Shown: positions 7,601-14,840, counted from the first letter of the stretch. The stretch: 22,234 nt of DNA from Bacillota bacterium (GCA_021820805.1 JAKADF010000003.1:1-22234), one strand, 5' to 3'. Made by a program: numbers and translations. The notes: generated from the sequence alone by a model not told the origin.

Positions 7601-8317
7601 TCAAGTACTCTGTACCCGTCCACTGCTGTAAGCGGCTCGTTTTGTACCACTCTGATTTTTACGCTGTTCCTTTAGTTTCGACAAAATTGCTTTCCGATAA
7701 GCAAACAAAAACGCTTGCGAAATACGCAAATGTCCAAAGTTATTCGGATGGATGGGATTACGTCGAATCTTAAAATCGCGCATTTGGCCTGTCTTATACC
7801 CCTCAATTAATCGATGTTCTCTTTTCTTAAATGTCTTAAATATGTCGACCAATATCAGGTTTTCACGCAGGGCGACAAGCCGAATTGACTTATTTATTAT
7901 ACCTGTACATTCCTCTGCAACTAAGGAATTCGGAAATGGATTATACACGGTTCCAATAAAAATTTTGTTGTAAGGCCGTTTAACAATATGCACAATTTCT
8001 CTGAGATTTTCTGTTAAGTTCTCTGCTATTGGAACAGACTTTGTAGTCATTCCATTCAGTAGCCAAGGACTAACTCGAAGCAAATCGTTTCCGCCAACAA
8101 GAATTGTAACAATACCTGATTCATCCCACACACACTTTGGCACTTTTATAACTGACCTTAATAGTTGCTTTGAAGTCCAACCGGGCTTAGCAACTGTAAA
8201 TAAACTGACCCTTTTCTTTTTGGACAGTGCAGCATGTACAAGTGAAACAAACTTTTTTTGTTCATCCGACGCATCATACCCATATGTAATGGAGTCCCCT
8301 AAGGCAGCATAGATCAC
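7601..8317 (-). CDS. SGNH/GDSL-family hydrolase, cytoplasmic
   Basis: The fold family comprises esterases, lipases and acetyl-hydrolases. Block I is GDSI with nucleophile Ser9, block II Gly is in KPGWTS (Gly46), block III is GGND at 75-78 and block V is HPNNFGH with His190. The usual DxxH of block V here reads NPIH, so Asp187 is replaced by Asn, which may weaken the catalytic triad or shift it to another acidic residue. There is no signal peptide or membrane helix, and the C-terminus is basic. GTG 8317 is supported by GGAGGT 9 nt upstream. It lies 69 bp before cdaA with no terminator between them, so it may be cotranscribed with the c-di-AMP operon. The substrate is unknown. Confidence 0.85.
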   Translation of the reverse strand: MIYAALGDSITYGYDASDEQKKFVSLVHAALSKKKRVSLFTVAKPGWTSKQLLRSVIKVPKCVWDESGIVTILVGGNDLLRVSPWLLNGMTTKSVPIAENLTENLREIVHIVKRPYNKIFIGTVYNPFPNSLVAEECTGIINKSIRLVALRENLILVDIFKTFKKREHRLIEGYKTGQMRDFKIRRNPIHPNNFGHLRISQAFLFAYRKAILSKLKEQRKNQSGTKRAAYSSGRVQST

Positions 8318-8404
8318 AAGTACCCTACCTCCTGCACCTTGAAGGCTTTAAATATTTGACCCACTCTCCGATACCGTATGGATAATTCCACAAAATCGTT
8401 ACCT

Positions 8405-8446
8405 TATAAAAATAAAAGCCCCTGTCGTACCAAACGACTAGGAGCC
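8405..8446 (-). terminator. Rho-independent terminator after arginase
   Basis: On the minus strand GGCTCCTAGTCG pairs with CGACAGGGGC across a TTTGGTA loop (one bulged A, one G-U) and is followed by a T-rich tract TTTTATTTTT. It sits 25 bp after the arginase stop and separates that gene from the SGNH-cdaA unit. Confidence 0.88.
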
Positions 8447-8470
8447 TAGTTCTTCTTTTAGTTCTACATG

Positions 8471-9367
8471 TCACATAACTGTTTTTCCAAAAAGGGATTC
8501 TACAAGTTCAACAGCCATATTGCCTGTTTGATTATGCGTGTCGAGGATTGGGTTTACTTCCACCACGTCAACGGAGATGAGTTTATTTGCTGCTGCAAGA
8601 ATCTCCATTGCTAGATGACCTTCCCGATATGTAACACCGCCATTTACCGGCGTACCAACACCAGGTGCAAAAGTCGGGTCAAGAGCGTCAAGGTCCAGGC
8701 TTAAATGAATTCCTTCAGTCCCGTTTGCTGCTATTTTAATTGCTTCTTCCATTACTGGGCCCATGCCGCGTCTGTCAATTTCGGGCATTGTGTAGCATTT
8801 AACGCCTGTTTCCCGAATTAATTTTGCTTCATTTTCATCAATCGAGCGGATCCCGACGAGAACAACGTTTTCCGGCTTCACCTTTGGTGAAAATCCTCCG
8901 ATTTTCACGAGTGTATCGTGGCCAAGACCAAGGTTTACAGCAAGCGGCATTCCATGAATATTGCCGGAAGGAGTCGTTTCTTCTGTGTTCATATCTCCAT
9001 GGGCATCAAACCAAATCACGCCGAATGATTTACATTCGCTTGCGACTCCTGCAACACTTCCAATGGAGATGCTGTGGTCTCCGCCAAGAATGATTGGCAA
9101 ATGGCCTTCTCTCATGACACCGCTTACAACTTCTTGCAGTGAATTACATACTTTTGTCACTTCATCGAGATATTTTAATTTTTCATTTTTAACTTTATGC
9201 ATTTCGGGTGTAGGAACACTCACGTTCCCAAGATCCTCCACATCGTAACCAAGGCCCTGCAGCTTTTCCTTTAGACCCGCATATCGGATCGCACTTGGAC
9301 CCATATCTACACCACGACGTCCTTGCCCTAAATCTGATGGTGCACCAATAATCTTCAGTTTTTTCAT
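8471..9367 (-). CDS. rocF: Arginase
   Basis: Arginase hydrolyses arginine to ornithine and urea in the cytoplasm, using a binuclear manganese centre. The metal ligands are visible: His98 in GGDHS, Asp121, His123 and Asp125 in DAHGD, and Asp225 and Asp227 in DLDALDP. SGNIHGMPLA (134-143) is typical of arginase, not agmatinase, and the N-terminal LGQGRRGVDMGPSAIRYA matches RocF proteins closely. ATG 9367 follows GAGGAG; upstream in-frame codons to 9436 run through the promoter and leader and are rejected. The product is 298 residues, a normal length. It has its own promoter-like sequence and terminator, so it is probably monocistronic. In Bacillus subtilis rocF lies elsewhere with other roc genes; here it is in the spore gene block. 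Confidence 0.96.
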   Translation of the reverse strand: MKKLKIIGAPSDLGQGRRGVDMGPSAIRYAGLKEKLQGLGYDVEDLGNVSVPTPEMHKVKNEKLKYLDEVTKVCNSLQEVVSGVMREGHLPIILGGDHSISIGSVAGVASECKSFGVIWFDAHGDMNTEETTPSGNIHGMPLAVNLGLGHDTLVKIGGFSPKVKPENVVLVGIRSIDENEAKLIRETGVKCYTMPEIDRRGMGPVMEEAIKIAANGTEGIHLSLDLDALDPTFAPGVGTPVNGGVTYREGHLAMEILAAANKLISVDVVEVNPILDTHNQTGNMAVELVESLFGKTVM

Positions 9368-9402
9368 GATACATGCACTCCTCTGATATTTACCTATCTG
9401 TA

Positions 9403-9437
9403 TTTGAAAGGTACAGTAATCTGCTGCACCTTTCAAA
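9403..9437. promoter_or_regulatory. Perfect 10-bp inverted repeat in arginase leader
   Basis: TTTGAAAGGT (9403-9412) and ACCTTTCAAA (9428-9437) are exact reverse complements 15 nt apart, with an inner CAG/CTG pairing. It lies between the putative arginase start of transcription (near 9444) and its Shine-Dalgarno sequence. It could be a leader hairpin or a repressor/activator operator; there is no T run for termination. A related 9-mer pair, 9431-9439 with 9473-9481, overlaps the -35 region. Confidence 0.6.
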
Positions 9438-9450
9438 ACACTCTTTAACT

Positions 9451-9480
9451 AGCATACCACTTAGGAATGGCCGTTTTGAA
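9451..9480 (-). promoter_or_regulatory. Sigma-A-like promoter for arginase
   Basis: TTCAAA (9480-9475) and TATGCT (9456-9451) are 18 nt apart, and TGG directly before TATGCT gives an extended -10. Transcription would start near 9444, about 77 nt ahead of the arginase ATG. There is no sigma-54 (-24/-12) signature such as Bacillus rocDEF uses. Confidence 0.5.
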
Positions 9481-9486
9481 ATAAAA

Positions 9487-10152
9487 TTACATCGAGTGGA
9501 TGCCCCACTTTAACAAGGCCGGTGTCACCGTTGACTCAATAATTGCTGCGAACAACAAAAGGCACGCAATATACGGCATGGAGCGCAAGGTTCTGTTAAG
9601 CGCGCTTGTTATAGGCGATACCTCTCTTCTTTCTGCCACAGTTACTGCCTGCTTAGGGTTCCTCTGCAACACCACTTGAATCCAGCGAATTACGGCAAAT
9701 CCATTAGCAATACCAATTGCGGCCGCCCAAACAAACGCGGGAAGCTCTAAAATTCCATGAGGTGCGATACCAAGTAAAATAATCTTCCACGATGGAATAT
9801 GGGCTTGATACGATCCTACCGAAATAAAAAAGCCCATCATAACTCCGTTCGTCCACACTTGAAGCGCAGGAAAAACGCCCAAAAAGAAGCCAAGTAGAAT
9901 GACGAGTAAAGCGGCAATAACGTTGTGGTAAAAAATAGTCCAAAACGTAAACAACCAAGAGTGCGCCCCTTGTGTCTTTTGTACAATCTCCGCGATCTGC
10001 CGAATTGACGGCGTCAGCGCAGCTTTAAAATGGCTAGGAAATAAGTATCCCAATATGAAGCCAACAATCATCAAGAATGCTGATATCCCGAGAAAAAAGG
10101 GCATTTCTAAATTTTGTTGTCGCAATTGCCTTTGACCTTTTTGTCTAGTCAA
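9487..10152 (-). CDS. Stage II sporulation protein M (SpoIIM) family membrane protein
   Basis: This is a 221-residue polytopic membrane protein with about five hydrophobic segments (roughly 17-39, 70-97, 103-115, 122-155 and 193-210). The segment containing GIAPHGILELPA is the hallmark of the SpoIIM/DUF95 family. SpoIIM itself works with SpoIID and SpoIIP in septal peptidoglycan removal and engulfment. This copy could be SpoIIM or a paralogue, because its context (between rocF and pdaB) is where Bacillus subtilis has kbaA, an unrelated membrane protein. The start is TTG 10152 with AAAGGATGG upstream. A basic, Gln-rich N-terminus precedes the first helix. It is divergent from pdaB with only 72 bp between the two starts. 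Confidence 0.75.
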   Translation of the reverse strand: MTRQKGQRQLRQQNLEMPFFLGISAFLMIVGFILGYLFPSHFKAALTPSIRQIAEIVQKTQGAHSWLFTFWTIFYHNVIAALLVILLGFFLGVFPALQVWTNGVMMGFFISVGSYQAHIPSWKIILLGIAPHGILELPAFVWAAAIGIANGFAVIRWIQVVLQRNPKQAVTVAERREVSPITSALNRTLRSMPYIACLLLFAAIIESTVTPALLKWGIHSM

Positions 10153-10224
10153 TTGATTCCATCCTTTCGGTATAGGTCTCGCCGATACAGCACAAACTTT
10201 GCTCTAGAAAAGGGAGGCGTTTCA

Positions 10225-10959
10225 ATGAAATACGGAAAACGGATGGTCACCGTCTCAGCTATTGTCGCGTTATTCGTAGCTGTACTGTTTGCCGTATCCG
10301 GTGGGATTCAAGCATTTGCTTCAGACAAACAACCACAAGCAATTTATAAAGTTGATACGAATAAGAAAGTTGTTGCTTTGACCTTTGACATTTCATGGGG
10401 TAATAAAGTTCCAGAACCCGTTTTAGATATTCTTGAGAAAGAAAAGGTCAAAAAAGCAACATTTTTCCTCAGCGGACCGTGGACACTCCGTCACCCAAAG
10501 ACTGCAAAGCGAATTAAAGACATGGGTTTTGAAATCGGTAACCATGGCAATCTGCACAAGGACTTCTCCAATTACCCTGATTCATGGATTCGTGAACAAG
10601 TTGGAATCTCTGCAAAGTCAATTGAACAGGTTACAGGCGTAAAAACGAAACTGATTCGCACGCCGAATGGGGACTTCAATCCTCGTGTTATTGCGTGCCT
10701 TCACAATATGGGTTACACCGTGATCCAATGGAATACAGACTCATTAGATTGGAAGAACCCTGGCGTGAATGCCATTGTAAATCGTGTCTCTACAAGGGCT
10801 GTCCCTGGCGATATCATATTAATGCATGCGAGTGATTCCTCGAAACAAATGACAGAAGCACTCCCGCAAATCATCACACAGCTCCGTGCAAAAGGATACC
10901 AATTTGTAACTGTTTCACAATTAGTCGCTGATGCACATGTAGAAACAAAAGTGAAGTAA
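10225..10959 (+). CDS. pdaB: Polysaccharide deacetylase PdaB, sporulation-specific
   Basis: PdaB belongs to carbohydrate esterase family 4 and is needed for cortex maintenance and spore survival. The ATG at 10225 follows AAGGGAGG; upstream in-frame codons from 10114 overlap the divergent gene. An N-terminal hydrophobic segment (VTVSAIVALFVAVLFAV, 8-24) acts as signal or anchor. The NodB domain shows TFDISWG (53-59, with the usual second Asp replaced by Ile as in PdaB), a His pair in NHGNLH (His107, His111), RTPNGDFN (145-152), DSLDWKNPG (172-180) and LMHASDS (199-205, His201). Bacillus subtilis PdaB lacks the His pair as I recall it, so this copy may retain metal binding. The length of 244 residues fits. 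No strong spore-sigma promoter was recognised upstream. Confidence 0.93.
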   Translation: MKYGKRMVTVSAIVALFVAVLFAVSGGIQAFASDKQPQAIYKVDTNKKVVALTFDISWGNKVPEPVLDILEKEKVKKATFFLSGPWTLRHPKTAKRIKDMGFEIGNHGNLHKDFSNYPDSWIREQVGISAKSIEQVTGVKTKLIRTPNGDFNPRVIACLHNMGYTVIQWNTDSLDWKNPGVNAIVNRVSTRAVPGDIILMHASDSSKQMTEALPQIITQLRAKGYQFVTVSQLVADAHVETKVK

Positions 10960-11040
10960 GTAAAATAAGCTAATACCCCGTCTTGCATATGATATCGTAC
11001 AATACGGATTCGCGACAAATCCGCATTTAAAGACAGTATC

Positions 11041-11070
11041 GCATAACTGCCCCTCGCTCGAACCATACTT
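11041..11070 (+). promoter_or_regulatory. Sigma-G-like forespore promoter for gerD
   Basis: GCATAA (11041-11046) and CATACTT (11064-11070) are separated by exactly 17 nt, close to the sigma-G pattern (about GMATA, 17-18 nt, CATNCTA). Transcription would begin near 11077, about 25 nt before the gerD start. In Bacillus subtilis gerD is a forespore sigma-G gene, which supports the call. Confidence 0.55.
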
Positions 11071-11101
11071 ATCCTTAGGCAGAAGAAATGGGGGGCAGCA
11101 T

Positions 11102-11773
11102 GTGAAGACAAAAAGTGTCCTTTCAACCCTCGCGCTTGGTGTTTTTATCATAGTTGGATGCGGTGCTTCCGGTGGGGGAGCAGGAGCCGATGTAAGTGGA
11201 GCTGCAGGCCAACCTGACTATAGTGCAACCAAACAGATGGTTCTTGATATCTTGCATTCCCAGGAAGGTAAAACTGCATTGCAGGATATCATGAAGGATC
11301 CTGCATTTAAGCAACAAATCATTGTATCAGATGCAGATATCACAAAAGCGGTAACAGCATCAATTGAATCTAAAAAAACACAGTCATTTTTAAGCGATCA
11401 AGCTAAAGACCCTAAATTTGCAGCAGCGTTATCAAAAGCACTGCAGCCAGAACTTATTCAAACGTCTAAGCAGCTCATGAAAGATCCAGAATACCAAAAA
11501 GATTTATTAGTTATAATGGAATCGCCCGAGTTTACAAAACATCTGCAGACTTTGCTCGAATCGCCCAGCGGACGCCAGCAAATGATGAAGGTTATGACAG
11601 AGGCGCTCGACAACCCTGGTTTTCGAATCAAGTTTGAGCAGTCCTTGAAGCAGGCTGTTGCAGACCAGATGAAATCCACTGGTGGAGGACAACAACAATC
11701 TGGCGGCGGCAAGAGCGGTGGAGGAGACCAAGGCGGCAGTGGCGGAAGTGATCAAGGCGGTGGCGGCAGTTGA
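11102..11773 (+). CDS. gerD: Spore germination lipoprotein GerD
   Basis: GerD is an inner-membrane lipoprotein of the spore that organises germinant receptors into the germinosome. The start is GTG 11102, preceded by a G6 tract. The signal peptide (MKTKSVLSTLALGVFIIVG) ends in a lipobox with Cys20 at the lipidation site. The body is alpha-helical and rich in repeated short units such as KDPAFKQQI, KDPEYQKDL and ESPEFTKHL, and tracks the GerD core. The tail from about residue 194 is almost only Gly, Gln and Ser (SGGGKSGGGDQGGSGG). The total of 223 residues is longer than the Bacillus protein (about 185) mainly because of the linker after Cys20 and this tail. It is convergent with mrp. Confidence 0.92.
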   Translation: MKTKSVLSTLALGVFIIVGCGASGGGAGADVSGAAGQPDYSATKQMVLDILHSQEGKTALQDIMKDPAFKQQIIVSDADITKAVTASIESKKTQSFLSDQAKDPKFAAALSKALQPELIQTSKQLMKDPEYQKDLLVIMESPEFTKHLQTLLESPSGRQQMMKVMTEALDNPGFRIKFEQSLKQAVADQMKSTGGGQQQSGGGKSGGGDQGGSGGSDQGGGGS

Positions 11774-11811
11774 TAACAATGAAACCAATCGACACCGCTT
11801 TTCGAAGCGAA

Positions 11812-11838
11812 AAACCCAGGCTTAAAGCACCTGGGTTT
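11812..11838. terminator. Bidirectional terminator between gerD and mrp
   Basis: AAACCCAGG (11812-11820) and CCTGGGTTT (11830-11838) form a perfect 9-bp stem with a 9-nt loop between two convergent genes. On the minus strand the stem runs into TTTTT; on the plus strand the tail is T-poor (CACCTTTGG), so it should stop mrp transcription better. A smaller hairpin CGCTT-TTCG-AAGCG lies at 11796-11809. Confidence 0.82.
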
Positions 11839-11847
11839 CACCTTTGG

Positions 11848-12942
11848 TTATTTGGTAGCAACTGCTTGCAGTTTTTCAGAAAGACCACACCGCGAAATCA
11901 CAGATTCAGCTAACTTCTTATAAGCCTTGCCTTGCGGTGTGTCTGATTCAAATAATGCAAGTGGATGTTCATCCATGCTTGCAAGTGGAATACGTGACAA
12001 AACATCGGTCTTAAGCGAAGCCGCAACCAGGTTTCCACCTTCACGGCCGAACAGATAAGTTCTCTCTCCGCAACATCCGCATTCGTAATACGCCATATTT
12101 TCTACGACGCCAACAATTTCATGATTTGTCCGAATACCCATGATTCCGGCACGAACTGCCACGTCTGAAGCACTCATCTGCGGTGTCGTAACAATGATTT
12201 CCTTACTCTTTGGAAGAATAGCGTGCACATCAAGAGCGATATCGCCTGTTCCTGGCGGTAGATCAAGTAAAACAACGTCTATATCATCGCCCCAATGCAC
12301 TTCATTAAAGAAGTTACGCAGCATCTTGCCAAGCATCGGACCACGCCACACAACCGGGTTGTTGTCCGGCACAAAGAACTGCATAGAGATTAATCTTACT
12401 CCGTGAGACTCAATTGGAATAATCAAGTCATCAATTACAGTAGGTTTCAATTCCTTTACTCCAAAGATTCCAGGAATACTAAACCCATATATATCCGCAT
12501 CAATGACACCCACACGGAGTCCAGCTTCTGCCAGTGACTTAGCAAGGTTTGCCGTTACTGTCGACTTCCCTACGCCGCCCTTACCAGATGCAACTGCAAT
12601 AAACAAGACATTATTTTCTGGTTTTAAAATTGCCGGATCCGGTGGCGCACCAGCCGGCTTCCCTTTAACTTTTGCTGTGAATTCTGCGCGTTGATCATCT
12701 GTCATATGACCGACAATCACATCAACTGTTTCCACGCCCGGAACCGAGAGTACTTGCTTTGTCACGTCGCCTTCTATTTTGCCATGAAGTGGACAGCCGC
12801 GTATTGTTAAAAGAACTTTAACTTCAACGTGACTTCCGTTAATTTTAATACTTTCGACCATATCGAGTTCAACAATACTTCTATGAACATCCGGATCCAT
12901 GACGACCCGGAGGGCATCTAAAATTTGTTGTTCGGTGACCAC
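11848..12942 (-). CDS. mrp: Mrp/NBP35-family iron-sulfur carrier ATPase
   Basis: Mrp-type P-loop ATPases carry and insert Fe-S clusters; the Bacillus orthologue (YbaL/SalA) is also reported as a regulator. The N-terminal MIP18/DUF59 domain spans about 1-80 with TIRGCPLH. A Pro-rich linker leads to the deviant Walker A GKGGVGKST (120-128), DADIYG (148-153), and DLPPGTGDIAL (227-237). The cluster-binding cysteines lie in YYECGCCGE (Cys288, Cys290, Cys291), near the CxxC usual for the family. The product of 364 residues is normal. The start is GTG 12942 with AGGAGG upstream and a sigma-A-like promoter at 12983-13011. The neighbours cwlD and gerD are as in Bacillus subtilis. Confidence 0.93.
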   Translation of the reverse strand: MVTEQQILDALRVVMDPDVHRSIVELDMVESIKINGSHVEVKVLLTIRGCPLHGKIEGDVTKQVLSVPGVETVDVIVGHMTDDQRAEFTAKVKGKPAGAPPDPAILKPENNVLFIAVASGKGGVGKSTVTANLAKSLAEAGLRVGVIDADIYGFSIPGIFGVKELKPTVIDDLIIPIESHGVRLISMQFFVPDNNPVVWRGPMLGKMLRNFFNEVHWGDDIDVVLLDLPPGTGDIALDVHAILPKSKEIIVTTPQMSASDVAVRAGIMGIRTNHEIVGVVENMAYYECGCCGERTYLFGREGGNLVAASLKTDVLSRIPLASMDEHPLALFESDTPQGKAYKKLAESVISRCGLSEKLQAVATK

Positions 12943-12982
12943 AGACTCGCCTCCTACGTGAGACTACAAACCTTCCAGTATC

Positions 12983-13011
12983 AGTGTACATCACAAAAAT
13001 GAACTTGCCAA
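12983..13011 (-). promoter_or_regulatory. Sigma-A-like promoter for mrp
   Basis: TTGGCA (13011-13006) and TACACT (12988-12983) are exactly 17 nt apart. Transcription would start near 12976, about 34 nt before the mrp GTG. This separates mrp from the sporulation gene cwlD upstream. Confidence 0.5.
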
Positions 13012-13064
13012 TGGAAGTTACACATCGAAACTTGCATCACTCCCATAACAATACAGGCAAAAGC

Positions 13065-13502
13065 TCAATTTGGCGCTGACACAACATCAGAATATACGTG
13101 ACTGTTTACAAAATAGTCTATTGTAAATTCTTGTTTAATACTTCCTTGTACACGGGGGCCTACAAACAAGACAGATTGGTGTGCGGGAAGGTCAACAGGA
13201 GGGGAAACAGGCGAACGTAAATTTTTACTAAGAGTCTCCTTCTCCTTGCCAACCCAAAGTACAGGTAAGGTTTGTTCACTCCACGACATGATTGTAATGT
13301 GGGATAAATTTTCGTCTGATTTGTTTTCTATCGCATAAACCGGGTCCCCATGCCAATGAATCGGCAGAAGTGTGCATATGAATGTTGCACTTTCTGCTTG
13401 AACAGAACTTAAATGGATTGTTCTATTATTAGACATTTTGAAGGCTAACAAGAGCCCGATAAAAAAAACCGCACCGACAAGCAAATGATTACGCTTATTC
13501 AA
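13065..13502 (-). CDS. Small membrane-anchored protein of unknown function
   Basis: I do not recognise this family. The 145-residue product begins MNKRNHLLVGAVFFIGLLLAF, a short basic start followed by one hydrophobic helix, which suggests a signal anchor with the rest (about 120 residues) outside the membrane. That part has a single cysteine (in TFICTLLPIHW), beta-prone stretches (SATFICTLL, SVLFVGPRV, EFTIDYFV) and a Pro-rich turn SPPVDLPAHQ; it resembles a small extracellular beta-sandwich, but that is inference. TTG 13502 is preferred because AAAGGGGGA lies 9-10 nt upstream; a GTG at 13532 has no Shine-Dalgarno sequence. It starts 37 bp after the cwlD stop on the same strand, so a sporulation role by cotranscription is possible. 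Confidence 0.7.
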   Translation of the reverse strand: MNKRNHLLVGAVFFIGLLLAFKMSNNRTIHLSSVQAESATFICTLLPIHWHGDPVYAIENKSDENLSHITIMSWSEQTLPVLWVGKEKETLSKNLRSPVSPPVDLPAHQSVLFVGPRVQGSIKQEFTIDYFVNSHVYSDVVSAPN

Positions 13503-13538
13503 GAGGGCACAGTCCCCCTTTAACCCTTGCACGAGTTT

Positions 13539-14246
13539 TTATGAGCTTGATTGCGTCAGTTCTTGTTCGTCAAAATACCTTATAAGAGAAATATATAAAG
13601 AAAACGCAACTTGCGCCTGGTACTTTGATTTAATCATTTGCGCGGCTTCTTCCGGGTTTGTGACAAACCCGATTTCCGCAAGGATTGCCGGCCCTTTAAT
13701 CCTTTTTAGCAAATATAATGTTCGATTCGACTCAATACCCCTCTTTGTCGGCAATAGGTTTTCCCGAAATGAACTTTGTGTAATTTTTGCAAGTTCTTCG
13801 CCCTCTTGATTCCCTTCCAAGTACAGAACCTGTGCACCCCGCCACTCTGGTGATGGGCCCGCGTTGCAGTGAACAGATACAAATGCATCTATGTTTGCCT
13901 TTCGCGCAATTCCAAGCCTTCCCTTCAAATCGCCGCGGTGACGCCTTTTTAATTGCTTGTCGAGTTCTGTAGATAGATCTATATCATCAGACCTTGTTTC
14001 AATCACGATTGCTCCTGATTGCCGCAGCAACCCCGCTAATTTACGAGCGACTGCCAATGTAATTTCCTTTTCGAAGATATTATTTACACCTCGAGCACCA
14101 CTGTCTGGTCCTCCGTGTCCTGCATCAACTACAATTACTTTGCTTGCAGAGATGGAGCGCTCCTTTGCAAACGCAGGTTGAACTGACAATGGAATCGATG
14201 CAAAAATTATGATTAAGAGTGCAAAAAATCTAATTATGATACGCAA
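13539..14246 (-). CDS. cwlD: N-acetylmuramoyl-L-alanine amidase CwlD
   Basis: CwlD removes stem peptides during spore cortex formation so that muramic-delta-lactam can be made, the mark recognised by germination hydrolases. The Sec signal peptide runs to about residue 27 (LLIIIFASIPLSVQPAFA). The Amidase_3 zinc fold shows His44 in DAGHGG, Glu59 in NIFEKEITL, His126 in VSVHCN and catalytic Glu191 in AEIGFVTN, all present. The length of 235 residues matches CwlD. The start is TTG 14246 with AAAGGAG 8 nt upstream. The Bacillus order rpsI-(ybaJ-ybaK)-cwlD-mrp-gerD is kept, except that ybaJ/ybaK are replaced by a gap containing a possible tiny ORF. Confidence 0.96.
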   Translation of the reverse strand: MRIIIRFFALLIIIFASIPLSVQPAFAKERSISASKVIVVDAGHGGPDSGARGVNNIFEKEITLAVARKLAGLLRQSGAIVIETRSDDIDLSTELDKQLKRRHRGDLKGRLGIARKANIDAFVSVHCNAGPSPEWRGAQVLYLEGNQEGEELAKITQSSFRENLLPTKRGIESNRTLYLLKRIKGPAILAEIGFVTNPEEAAQMIKSKYQAQVAFSLYISLIRYFDEQELTQSSS

Positions 14247-14260
14247 ACTTGGACACTCCT

Positions 14261-14356
14261 TTAGATTAATTCAGCTTCCTCATCCAGTTTGCGCGAATTA
14301 CTCAATTTCATGTCATACTTCAGTTTTCCTAATATTAGCTTATGCAGGTAGTCCAA
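14261..14356 (-). CDS. Possible tiny ORF before cwlD, weakly Spo0E-like
   Basis: A 31-codon frame starts at TTG 14356, with AGGTG at an 8-nt spacing, and ends 14 bp before the cwlD start; an ATG at 14362 is in frame but too close to that Shine-Dalgarno sequence. The peptide is amphipathic and charged, and its end NSRKLDEEAELI resembles the SQxLDxLI signature of Spo0E-type aspartyl-phosphate phosphatases, which are usually 50-60 residues. Against it: the rpsI terminator T run ends only about 25 bp upstream, leaving little room for a promoter, and the peptide is short. This is a candidate only. Confidence 0.25.
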   Translation of the reverse strand: MDYLHKLILGKLKYDMKLSNSRKLDEEAELI

Positions 14357-14380
14357 AAGCATTTCACCTGCTATAAACAT

Positions 14381-14410
14381 AAAAAAAAGACACCGACGAT
14401 AATCGGTGCC
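14381..14410 (-). terminator. Rho-independent terminator after rpsI
   Basis: On the minus strand GGCACCGA (14410-14403) pairs with TCGGTGTC (14396-14389, one G-U), followed by eight T. It lies 20 bp after the rpsI stop and closes the rplM-rpsI unit. Confidence 0.92.
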
Positions 14411-14429
14411 TTTTCGCTGCCAAGTAAAC

Positions 14430-14822
14430 TTAGCGCTTTGAGAACTGAGGAGCACGACGAGCAGCTTTCAAGCCGTACTTCTTACGTTCTTTCATACGAG
14501 CATCTCTGGTCAACAAGCCAGCCTTTTTCAAGGTTACACGCAGTTCTGGGTCAACCTTTAAAAGAGCGCGTGCAATACCGTGACGAATTGCACCTGCCTG
14601 TCCAGATGTCCCACCGCCATATACATTCGCAACAACGTTGTATTGGCTGAGTGTGTTCGTCAGTAACAGGGGCTGTTTCACAATTAATTTCAAAGTTTCA
14701 AGACCAAAGTATTCATCCATGGCGCGATTGTTGATTCGAATGGTACCATCACCAGGTAACAAGCGAACGCGAGCCACGGAATGTTTGCGACGGCCAGTAC
14801 CTAGATATTGAAGCTGTGCCAA
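14430..14822 (-). CDS. rpsI: 30S ribosomal protein S9
   Basis: S9 contacts the P-site tRNA anticodon stem with its C-terminal tail. The product is 130 residues with [19 protein letters not shown] at the N-terminus, [19 protein letters not shown] in the middle and the basic tail [20 protein letters not shown], all diagnostic. The start is TTG 14822 with GGAGGAGGGA upstream. It is separated by 18 bp from rplM and is cotranscribed with it. Confidence 0.98.
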   Translation of the reverse strand: MAQLQYLGTGRRKHSVARVRLLPGDGTIRINNRAMDEYFGLETLKLIVKQPLLLTNTLSQYNVVANVYGGGTSGQAGAIRHGIARALLKVDPELRVTLKKAGLLTRDARMKERKKYGLKAARRAPQFSKR

Positions 14823-14840
14823 GGTAGTGTCCCTCCTCCG

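Noticed and set aside
10981..11040. Hairpin AATACGGATT/AATCCGCATT as a pdaB terminator
   Set aside because: The stem (10 bp, one mismatch) is real but is not followed by a T run on the plus strand, so I did not call it a terminator.
10713..11151. Minus-strand frames opposite pdaB and gerD starts
   Set aside because: Antisense to recognised genes and crossing the gerD promoter region; no Shine-Dalgarno site.
14261..14455. 64-codon minus-strand frame running from within rpsI through the rpsI terminator
   Set aside because: Its first half overlaps rpsI coding sequence and crosses a strong terminator with eight T; only the last 31 codons (listed separately) have a plausible start.
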